DNA from: DAOUMF01 sp034408935
Lineage (GTDB): Bacteria > Chloroflexota > Dehalococcoidia > SM23-28-2 > RBG-16-64-32
Assembly: GCA_034408935.1 (NCBI GenBank)
Contig: DAOUMV010000017.1
Coordinates: 12,262 to 76,261 of the forward strand
DNA length: 64,000 nucleotides
Reading direction: 5' to 3'
Shown: positions 41,290-49,240 of the stretch, piece by piece
Position numbering within the stretch: position 1 is the first letter of the stretch
Layout of the letters: each line of letters starts with the position of its first letter
Translations under genes and position numbers: made by a program
The notes under the pieces: model-generated
Database searches by the model: none
Told to the model about the DNA's origin: nothing
The model's input: only the letters and a program-made list of their open reading frames with translations

Positions 41290-43647
41290 CTACTGCTGGG
41301 CCATCACCCGCCGCATTTCGGCCTCTGTGTCCCTGATCAGCTCACCGCTCACGTCGATGACCACCTTGTGGAGCGTGCCGGTGAACTCGAACGGCGGCTC
41401 GTAGTCCGGTGTGACCGGAGTGCCAGAGGCCTCGCCGCAAGTGACGCCGGCCGTCAGGCCGAGGACGAACGGGGTGGTCACCGGCACGTCGGCCTGGCCG
41501 ACCAGCTTGCCGTCGAAGTAGAGCTGCGCGCGGCCAGGCGCCCCTTTACCGTTCGCGAAGTCGGGTCCGCCGGTGACCTCGAACTCGAATCGCAGCTCGT
41601 GACGGCCCGTCGGCACCGACTCTATCGACTCGACGTAGAAGCGGTTGCGTGCCACGTAGTTGTGGCACCATTTCAGCTTGCCGTCCTTGACGTAGAAGGC
41701 ATAGCCGCCGGCCCCGCCGCCGTGCGCGAGGAGCATGCCCTCGGCGCCGCTGGCTGGGATCTCGACGTCCGCCGTGATGCTGTGGGGGCGGTTCAGCACC
41801 GGTGCGGCCACGTTCGGCGGAACGGACTGCGTTCCCGGGTAGTGGACGTAACTGGTACGCTCCTTCCCGATGGCCGGGCGCGGGTCGAGGGCGCGCGTGA
41901 CGGCCCGCCCATCGACGGGCAGGACGTTGTACTTCCCCGCCTCGACGTACCACTGCGCGATCATCTCGGTCAGTCTGGCACGGTTCTCGGCGGCGACGTT
42001 GTGGTTTTCGGCGAAGTCCTTGGCGACGTGGTACAGCTCCCAACTGTTGGCGTCCAGCTCAGTCAGCGCCTTCGCCGAGATCGGCAAGCCGAACCCCTTG
42101 CCCGCTTCGGCGAACGAGGGCCCTGGCCATGGGCACACGGCACGCCAGCCGTCGCGATACAGCGAGCGGTGGCCCATCATCTCGAAATACTGGGTGATGT
42201 GCTTGCCCGGCGCGTCGGTGCCGTCAAACGTATCGGCGAAGCTCAAGCCTTGGATCGGCGACTGCGTGACGCCTTTGATGGTGGTCGGCGGCTCCAGCCC
42301 CAGCGCTTCTAGGACGGTGGGCACCATGTCGATAGCGTGGACATACTGTGCTCGGACTTCGCCCCTGGCCTTGGTGCCCTTCGGCCAATGGACGATGAAC
42401 GGGTCGCTCGTGCCTCCACGGTAGGTCTCCCGCTTCCAGCGTCGGAAGGGCGTGTCTCCCGCCCAGGCCCAGCCCCATGGATAGTGATTGAAGGTTTCGG
42501 GGCCACCGAGCTTGTCCAGCGCTTTCAGATTCTCTTCCAGCGACTCGGCCACGTTGTTGAAGAAGAAGCTCTCGTTCACCGAGCCGGTCGCGCCGCCCTC
42601 GGCGCTGGCGCCGTTGTCCGAGATGGCCATGATCAAGGTGTTGTCGAACTCCCCGATCGTCTTCAAGAAGTCCAGCAGGCGCCCGATATGATAGTCAGTG
42701 TGTGTGAGGAAGCCCGCGAACACCTCCATCATTCGCGCGTAGACCTTCCTTTCCTCGGGCGAGCACTGATCCCATGGCTTCACGTCCGGATCATGACGTG
42801 AAAGCTCGGCGTCCGCCGGGACGATGCCCATCTCTTTCTGTCGCGCGAACACTGTCTCGCGGTAGGCCTCCCAGCCGTCGTCGAACTTGCCTTCATACCT
42901 GTCCACCCACTCTTTCGGCACGTGGTGCGGCGAGTGCGTGGCGCCGGGGCAGAAGTACATGAAGAACGGCTTGTCCGGCGCCACCTGCTTGGAGTCCGCG
43001 ACGAACGATATCGCCTTGTCGACCAGGTCTTCGGTGATGTGATAGCCTTCCTCGGGCGTCTTCGGCGGATCCACCTCGTGGTTGTCGTACACAAGGTCCG
43101 GGTAGTACTGGTGTGTCTCGGCCGCCAGGAAACCGTAGAACCGCTCGAAGCCGCGGCCCAGCGGCCAGCGGTCGTACGGCCCCGCCGCCGAGACCTGGTC
43201 CGCGGGCGCTAGGTGCCACTTGCCGATCGCGTACGTGTTGTAGCCGTGCTGCAACAGCATCTCGGAAAGAAACCCGTTCTCAAACGGGATATGCCCGTTG
43301 GAGCCGGGGTATCCGGTGGACCCTTCGGTGATACACGACATTGCGTTCGAGTGGTGGTTGCGGCCGGTCAGGATGCACGAACGTGTCGGCGAACACAGCG
43401 CGGTCGTGTGCATGTTGTTGTAGCGCAGACCGTCGGCAGCAAGCGCATCCAGGTTTGGCGTCTCAATGGGGCTCCCGTAGCAGCCAACCTGCCCATACCC
43501 GGTGTCATCCAGCACGATGAACAGCACGTTTGGCGCGTCCTCGCGAGCCCGCACCGGCTCAGGCCAAGCCGGGCTGGACTGATCCACAGTTCGTCCGATG
43601 ATACCGGAGAAGGCCGTGCCAGGTTTGTACTCTGTCGGTTTCGCCAT
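41290..43647 (-). CDS. Arylsulfatase, type I formylglycine-dependent
   Basis: A 785-residue sulfatase. N-terminal metal aspartates are in IVLDDTGYG (D47, D48), and C85 in LCSPTRS is the C-x-P-x-R motif modified to formylglycine. DNGASAEGGATGS carries later metal ligands. The C-terminal ~250 residues look like a beta-rich LamG-type domain, as in other large bacterial arylsulfatases. No signal peptide is apparent, so it may act in the cytoplasm or follow another export route. No maturase (anaerobic or FGE type) is seen nearby. AGGAGGAG precedes the ATG. Substrate unknown. Confidence 0.92.
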   Translation of the reverse strand: MAKPTEYKPGTAFSGIIGRTVDQSSPAWPEPVRAREDAPNVLFIVLDDTGYGQVGCYGSPIETPNLDALAADGLRYNNMHTTALCSPTRSCILTGRNHHSNAMSCITEGSTGYPGSNGHIPFENGFLSEMLLQHGYNTYAIGKWHLAPADQVSAAGPYDRWPLGRGFERFYGFLAAETHQYYPDLVYDNHEVDPPKTPEEGYHITEDLVDKAISFVADSKQVAPDKPFFMYFCPGATHSPHHVPKEWVDRYEGKFDDGWEAYRETVFARQKEMGIVPADAELSRHDPDVKPWDQCSPEERKVYARMMEVFAGFLTHTDYHIGRLLDFLKTIGEFDNTLIMAISDNGASAEGGATGSVNESFFFNNVAESLEENLKALDKLGGPETFNHYPWGWAWAGDTPFRRWKRETYRGGTSDPFIVHWPKGTKARGEVRAQYVHAIDMVPTVLEALGLEPPTTIKGVTQSPIQGLSFADTFDGTDAPGKHITQYFEMMGHRSLYRDGWRAVCPWPGPSFAEAGKGFGLPISAKALTELDANSWELYHVAKDFAENHNVAAENRARLTEMIAQWYVEAGKYNVLPVDGRAVTRALDPRPAIGKERTSYVHYPGTQSVPPNVAAPVLNRPHSITADVEIPASGAEGMLLAHGGGAGGYAFYVKDGKLKWCHNYVARNRFYVESIESVPTGRHELRFEFEVTGGPDFANGKGAPGRAQLYFDGKLVGQADVPVTTPFVLGLTAGVTCGEASGTPVTPDYEPPFEFTGTLHKVVIDVSGELIRDTEAEMRRVMAQQ

Positions 43648-43804
43648 TCTTGTGATCTCCTCCTAGCTCAGCGAGTCTTTGCGCCTCTGAAGGTCAGCCG
43701 GTCACGAACAAGGGGCAACCCCACTGTCTGCTGCCCGCGATTGTGCCCCTGGACTAGACCAGTGTCAACGGGGTGTATCGTCGCTAAATGGTGTCCGCCG
43801 GCAG

Positions 43805-45157
43805 TTAGCCTTCCCGCCACCTCACCTCGTATAGCCGCACTGGCTCATCGAAGCCTTTCAGGGCTACCTCGCCTCGATCACTGAAGAGGAAGTCCTTGCC
43901 CGCCACGAGCTGCCGCACCACATCCGAGGCCAGTATCTGGCCCGCCTCGGCGTGGCCGCAGATCCGCGCCGCAAGGTTGACTGCGGTCCCGTACAGGTCC
44001 TCCTCCTCCGCTATCGGCTCCCCCGCGTTCAGGCCTACCCGCACCAATAGCGGCTCCTCCGCCGACTCGTTGTGGGCGGCGAACGCCCGCTGCATGGCGA
44101 TGGCGCACTCCAGCGCCCGTGTGGCCGAGGAGAATGAGGCCATGAAGCCGTCTCCCGTCGTCTTCAGCTCCGAGCCGCCGTGCGATTTCAGCGCCTCCCG
44201 CACGATGCGCTCGTGCTCCCGCAGCAGGTCACGGGCCTTGGCGTCGCCGAGGCGTTGAGTGAGCGCCGTTGAGCCCTCTATGTCGGTGAAGAGGATGGTA
44301 TGGATGTCCTCCTTGGCTAGAGGTGCGGCTGTAGCCCCCGCCTCCACTCCTTCGCCTAGGAACTCGATGATGGCCGTCAGCGCTGCATCCATATTGACAC
44401 GCCAGGGAAAGGCAGAGTCGCCCTCGAGAACAACAAGACTGGCATCTGGTATCCGGGAGGCGAGGCTCCTTGCGACCCCGATCTCGGGGTAGGGAGCGTC
44501 CCGAATATGGGCCACCAGCGTTGGGCACCTCACTTGTTGCAGGTCATCTGAAGCGTCGAATCCGTCAATCGCCTCAAGCGCCGACCGCAGAGTTTCCTGG
44601 GTAAGGCACTCCCGGAAATAGGCGGCGACCTGCCGCGCTTCCTCGCCCGTCGGACTTCCCAGGAAGACATGCGCCACCGTCTCTGTGTATATCTTCCAGT
44701 CTTGGTCTCTGAGTGCCTGGAATGCTCGAATCTGTGGCGACCACCCGATGTCGGAGGCCTGAGCATAGGCGCCCCATAGAACGAGGTGTGATACTCGCTC
44801 CGGGTTGCGGGCTGCATAACCGATAGCCACCGGGCCGGCGTTGACGGGTCCCACCAGTACGAACCTGTCCAGTTTCAGCCGCTCACACACCGCCTCCAGG
44901 TCAAGCATATGGGCAGTGAGGGAGTAGTCGGTTACTTCCTGCTGGGACAGCCCGCTGCCTCTGCAATCATATCGGATGAGCATCCCCATCCTGGCCAGCC
45001 GCTCGTACCAACCGCGATACTGGGGAATCTGCCACTCCATCTGGACGTGGCTGAACGGCAGCGACGGCATCAGTACGACCGGCATCCCCTCCCCCAATGT
45101 CCAGAAGGCAATGCTTACTCCGTCTTTGGTCTGGGCGTACTGGATGCGCGGCTCCAT
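43805..45157 (-). CDS. Alpha/beta-hydrolase-fold plus class III adenylate/guanylate cyclase
   Basis: A 450-residue fusion: an alpha/beta-hydrolase domain (about 1-260) joined to a class III nucleotide cyclase (about 275-445). The cyclase keeps both metal aspartates (LFTDIEGST and TGDGFMASF) and the VGLNAGEP/GTAVNLAARI core, so it is probably active. In the hydrolase the nucleophile elbow that normally reads G-x-S-x-G is G-P-V-N-A (residues 103-107), so the catalytic serine is missing and the domain probably senses a ligand. No other regulator lies adjacent. The cAMP or cGMP product is not decided. Confidence 0.88.
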   Translation of the reverse strand: MEPRIQYAQTKDGVSIAFWTLGEGMPVVLMPSLPFSHVQMEWQIPQYRGWYERLARMGMLIRYDCRGSGLSQQEVTDYSLTAHMLDLEAVCERLKLDRFVLVGPVNAGPVAIGYAARNPERVSHLVLWGAYAQASDIGWSPQIRAFQALRDQDWKIYTETVAHVFLGSPTGEEARQVAAYFRECLTQETLRSALEAIDGFDASDDLQQVRCPTLVAHIRDAPYPEIGVARSLASRIPDASLVVLEGDSAFPWRVNMDAALTAIIEFLGEGVEAGATAAPLAKEDIHTILFTDIEGSTALTQRLGDAKARDLLREHERIVREALKSHGGSELKTTGDGFMASFSSATRALECAIAMQRAFAAHNESAEEPLLVRVGLNAGEPIAEEEDLYGTAVNLAARICGHAEAGQILASDVVRQLVAGKDFLFSDRGEVALKGFDEPVRLYEVRWREG

Positions 45158-45304
45158 GGCGGTCCTATCCCATCACCGCTTGCTTGCTGGGCCCCAGCCC
45201 AGTGCAACCCCGATTATACTCGGTGGGCTCAGATAGCGTCCGACAAGCAGCCGTGAGGCCATGCCCGCCTCGCTGATCATGTGGCCTGGCCCACGAGCGG
45301 AGCT

Positions 45305-45310
45305 TACAAT
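45305..45310 (+). promoter_or_regulatory. Possible -10 of ackA
   Basis: TACAAT lies about 39 bases before the ackA ATG; no -35 match is seen, so the call is tentative. Confidence 0.3.
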
Positions 45311-45348
45311 ATATCTGTCCTCTCGTTGGCCAGTCGCTCTTGTCCTAT

Positions 45349-46551
45349 ATGAACGTCCTCGCTACCAATTGCGGCAGCTCTACGCTGAAGCTCCTGCTCG
45401 TGGAGAGCGAGAGCGACCGCCGGCTGGCCGAAGGGATCGTCGACCGTATCGGCGGCCCGACCGAGATCCGCTTCCAATCGGAGGGGGGCAGCGCCCTTGA
45501 AGAGACCGCCCCTGTGGCCGACTACGGCGAGGCGATGTCCCGGGCAGTCGAGTGGCTGAGGGGCGTTGGATTCATAGCGGGACGCGGCATCGACGCCGTT
45601 GGTCACCGAGTGGTCCACGGCGGCGCACGATTCGTGGAGCCAACGTTCATCGACGTTGGAGTCATCGACGCTATCGAAGCCTTGGGTGAGCTGGCACCGT
45701 TGCACAACGCCCCAGCCTTGAGCGCTATCCGGGCGGCGCGAGCGGCGCTGGGAGCCGACGTCCCGATGGTGGCGACCTTCGACACCGCGTTCCACCGCAC
45801 GATGCCCGACCGAGCATCGCAATACGCCATACCGCACGAACTGGCGGCCAAACACGGCGTCCGCCGCTACGGCTTCCACGGGCTGGCCCACAGGTACATG
45901 ACCGAGCGGTATGCAGAGGTCACCGCTACCTCGGTGGAGGAGAGTAGGCTCGTGACCCTTCAGCTCGGGGCGGGCTGCTCCGCCACCGCCGTTGAGGGCG
46001 GACGCTCCGTAGACACTTCGATGGGCTTCACGCCCCTTGAAGGTCTGATGATGGGAACGCGTTCCGGGGATGTGGACCCGTCGCTGGCTGGGTTTCTGGC
46101 GCGCAAGGAAAACGTACCTGTCCAGGAGGTGGAGGAGTGGCTCAACACGCGATCAGGCCTTCTGGGTGTCTCGGCCACTTCACGAGACATGCGGGAGCTC
46201 CTGGAGGCCGAGGCCCGTGGGGATGCCCGCGCCGCCCTGGCAGTGGAGATGTTCTGTCACCGGGTCCGGAGGTACATAGGTGCCTATCTAGCGATATTGG
46301 GCGGAGCGGACGCCGTCGTCTTCGGAGGCGGCATTGGCGAGAACGCGCCAGCCGTGCGCGCGCGAGTCTGCTCGGGCATGGGGTGGTGCGGGCTCACTCT
46401 CGACGAGGGCCGCAACGCCGAGGCGATAGGTACTGAGGCCCGCATCAGCTCGGATGATTCTACCTTGCACGCCTACGTGATTCCCGTCGACGAGGCCTCG
46501 ATAATCGTCCGTGATACCGTTGGCTGCCTCCGCGGACATGGCTGCGGTTAG
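45349..46551 (+). CDS. ackA: Acetate kinase
   Basis: A 400-residue enzyme interconverting acetyl phosphate plus ADP and acetate plus ATP. Signatures are NCGSSTLK near the start, GHRVVHGGARF, the catalytic Asp in ATFDTAFHRTMP, YGFHGLAHRY and GGIGENAP. Length is normal. ATG 45349 is preferred to TTG 45340; there is no clear Shine-Dalgarno site, so it may be leaderless-like. It is followed 12 bases on by a phosphoketolase-like gene, a common pairing because phosphoketolase releases acetyl phosphate. Confidence 0.95.
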   Translation: MNVLATNCGSSTLKLLLVESESDRRLAEGIVDRIGGPTEIRFQSEGGSALEETAPVADYGEAMSRAVEWLRGVGFIAGRGIDAVGHRVVHGGARFVEPTFIDVGVIDAIEALGELAPLHNAPALSAIRAARAALGADVPMVATFDTAFHRTMPDRASQYAIPHELAAKHGVRRYGFHGLAHRYMTERYAEVTATSVEESRLVTLQLGAGCSATAVEGGRSVDTSMGFTPLEGLMMGTRSGDVDPSLAGFLARKENVPVQEVEEWLNTRSGLLGVSATSRDMRELLEAEARGDARAALAVEMFCHRVRRYIGAYLAILGGADAVVFGGGIGENAPAVRARVCSGMGWCGLTLDEGRNAEAIGTEARISSDDSTLHAYVIPVDEASIIVRDTVGCLRGHGCG

Positions 46552-46563
46552 AAGGAGGACAGG

Positions 46564-49035
46564 ATGCCCGAAACAAGGAACACCGATGCCGTCCGCACGG
46601 AGGAGTGGGTGGGCCTCTATCGAGAGAGGAATCCGGAGGCGGACCGTTGGGCCGTCGGGTATGGGGTGATCAATCACACGGTGGAGACGCAGGCCCGCGT
46701 CTTCTCCATGGCGGAGCTTCTGGCCGCGCGGGGGGTTAAGGGTGACGGCGTGTCTCCCTTCGACCTCCTCCACGCCGCCGACCGGGTGGCCAGCGCTGCC
46801 ATGTGGCTGGTCGTGCACGAAACCTACGCCCGCAACGTATATCTGGATGGGCGGGATCTAGGGCCCGAGGACTTCAAGCCGGACCCGCAGGGGCACACCG
46901 GGGGTGCCCTCAACATGGTGCCTGCCTACGCCGGCTACGCGGCCGCTAACGCCATCACTGGACACACCCGGGCCTGGATCATGGGCCAGGGCCATTGTGT
47001 GGCCGCTATTGACTCGGTCAACCTCCTGCTGGACAACATGACCCCGGCCCATGCCGAACGCTATTCGGTGAGCGACGAGGGCCTTACCCGCTACGTCCGT
47101 GACTTCTATTCCTATCGGCTCCGGGAAGACGGGAAGCAGGGCTCGCCTCTGGGAAGCCACGTTAACGCTCACACCGCCGGCGGCCTGGCTGAGGGCGGCT
47201 ACCTGGGATTCACGGAGCTCCAGTACGTACACATGCCACTGCGGGGAGAGAGACTGGTGGCGTTTCTCAGCGACGGAGCCTTCGAGGAGCAGCGCGGCAG
47301 CGACTGGGTGCCCCGCTGGTGGCGTCCGGAGGACTGCGGCCTTGTGACACCCATCATGATCAGCAACGGACGTCGCATCGACCAGAGGACGACGATGTCA
47401 CAGCAGGGGGGCTCCGCGTGGTTCGTCGATCATCTCGCGCTGCACGGCTTCGACCCCTTCGTCTTCGACGGCCGGGACCCCGCGGCCTTCGCCTGGGCGA
47501 TCTTGGAGGCGGAGACCCGACTGGAGGCGGCCTCCGAGGCGGCCCGCTCTCGCGGTGACCGCTACCCGCTGCCACTGCCCTACGGCATTGCCGTCGCCCC
47601 CAAGGGCGCCGGCTTCTACGGGGAGGGCACCAACCTGGCCCACAACCTCCCTCTGGGGGCCAACCCGAAAGAGGACCGCCAGGCCGCACATCGCTTCAAC
47701 GAGAGCGCCCGTCCGTTGTGGGTGCCTCAGGGAGAGCTGAAGAACGCCATCGACAAGTTCCAGCACCACGGGACATCCGGCCGCCCCCGCGAACGCGACC
47801 ACCCGCTGGCACAGCGTGATGTGCGACTGCGAGAAGTGCCGACGATCCAGTTGCGGCCGGTCGCCGACGACCGGTCGAACCGTTCAACCTGGACCCGGAC
47901 GTCGCCGATGCATGCCATCGACGCCGCTTTCCTGGCCACTGTGAAGGCCAATCCCCACCTTCGTCCTCGGATCGGCAACCCGGACGAGATGAAGTCAAAT
48001 CGCATGCAGGGCACGCTAGATGCGCTCAAGTTCCGCGTGACGGACCCGGAGCCCGGCATCCCAGAGGACTTGCACGGAGCCGTGATCACCGCTCTCAACG
48101 AGGAGGCGGTGGCGTCCGCTGCCCTGGCCAACAAGGGCGGCATCAACATCATCGTCACCTACGAGGCGTTCGGGGCCAAGATGCACGGCGTCGTCCGTCA
48201 GGAGATCATCTTCGCCAACCACCGCAAGGAGCATGGCCTACAGCCGGGCTGGCTCTCCGTCCCGCTGATCCTCACGTCCCACACCTGGGAGAACGCCAAG
48301 AACGAGCAGTCCCACCAGGATCCCGCGATGGCCGAGGCGATGATGGGCGAGCCATCGGACGTCTCCCGCGTCCTGTTCCCCGCCGACTACAACACCGCGG
48401 CCGTCGTGATGCACGGCTGCTATCAGGCCAAGGGTCAGATCTGGACGCTGGTGGTGCCGAAGATGGAGGGGGTCGCGGACTTGTTCACCCCCGACGAGGC
48501 GGCACGTCTCTTGGAAGAGGGCGCGCTGCGGCTGGAGTGGGCGGGCCACAAGCCGACACAACAGCGCGTGGTGTTGACAGCCATCGGGGCCTATCAACTG
48601 GAAGAGGTGCTCAAAGCATCAGACCGCCTGCGGGAGCGGGATGTCGCGCACACCGTGGTCTACATGCTGGAGCCCGGTCGCTTCCGTACTCCCAGGAGCA
48701 GCGGAGAGGCCGCCCACGCCGCTCCGACCGCGCTGCAGGCGGAGCTCTACCCGGACGAGGTGCCCGCCCGCGTGTTCGTGAGCCACACGCGACCGGAGCC
48801 CTTGCTGGGGGCGTTGCAGCCGCTGAACACCGGTCAGCGAACTGCCGGCCTCGGCTTCATCAACCACGGCGGCACCCTCAGCGTCGCCGGTTTCCTCTTC
48901 ACTAACCGGTGCAGTTGGGCACACGTTCTCGCTGAAGCCGCTCAGGTTGTCAAGCTAGCGCGAGAGGAGCTACTGAGCCGCGATGAACTGGCAGCGCTCG
49001 ATGGCAAGGCTTCTCCCGAGGCAGTGATCGTCTAG
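46564..49035 (+). CDS. Phosphoketolase-like ThDP enzyme
   Basis: An 823-residue protein of phosphoketolase length and layout, encoded directly after ackA (AGAAGGAGGAC site). It departs from true Xfp motifs: G-H111-T-G-G stands for GHWGT; residues 141-145 read GQGHC where Xfp has GPGHGG; the ThDP Mg motif is S236-D-G where Xfp has GDG; ISNGRR covers the second half. Such divergent proteins are sometimes annotated as xylulose-5-phosphate 3-epimerase-like. Cleavage of xylulose 5-phosphate to acetyl phosphate would suit the AckA partner, but the altered residues leave the reaction open. Confidence 0.75.
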   Translation: MPETRNTDAVRTEEWVGLYRERNPEADRWAVGYGVINHTVETQARVFSMAELLAARGVKGDGVSPFDLLHAADRVASAAMWLVVHETYARNVYLDGRDLGPEDFKPDPQGHTGGALNMVPAYAGYAAANAITGHTRAWIMGQGHCVAAIDSVNLLLDNMTPAHAERYSVSDEGLTRYVRDFYSYRLREDGKQGSPLGSHVNAHTAGGLAEGGYLGFTELQYVHMPLRGERLVAFLSDGAFEEQRGSDWVPRWWRPEDCGLVTPIMISNGRRIDQRTTMSQQGGSAWFVDHLALHGFDPFVFDGRDPAAFAWAILEAETRLEAASEAARSRGDRYPLPLPYGIAVAPKGAGFYGEGTNLAHNLPLGANPKEDRQAAHRFNESARPLWVPQGELKNAIDKFQHHGTSGRPRERDHPLAQRDVRLREVPTIQLRPVADDRSNRSTWTRTSPMHAIDAAFLATVKANPHLRPRIGNPDEMKSNRMQGTLDALKFRVTDPEPGIPEDLHGAVITALNEEAVASAALANKGGINIIVTYEAFGAKMHGVVRQEIIFANHRKEHGLQPGWLSVPLILTSHTWENAKNEQSHQDPAMAEAMMGEPSDVSRVLFPADYNTAAVVMHGCYQAKGQIWTLVVPKMEGVADLFTPDEAARLLEEGALRLEWAGHKPTQQRVVLTAIGAYQLEEVLKASDRLRERDVAHTVVYMLEPGRFRTPRSSGEAAHAAPTALQAELYPDEVPARVFVSHTRPEPLLGALQPLNTGQRTAGLGFINHGGTLSVAGFLFTNRCSWAHVLAEAAQVVKLAREELLSRDELAALDGKASPEAVIV

Positions 49036-49240
49036 GCGGGCAGGCAGCGCTTCTGATTCGGAACGGTGTCAATGCGGTACCATCACGGTGTACGAGTGAT
49101 GCCCGCGGCGTCGGAGCGGATGGTGGGGCAAAGCACCACAGCCTTTTGCGGCACTGCCCGATAGCAACCACCGCCGCCAATCGGTGAAGATGCTGTCGGG
49201 TCACCTCCGTTCGGTCATGGCTACAGCGGAGGTTGGGAGC

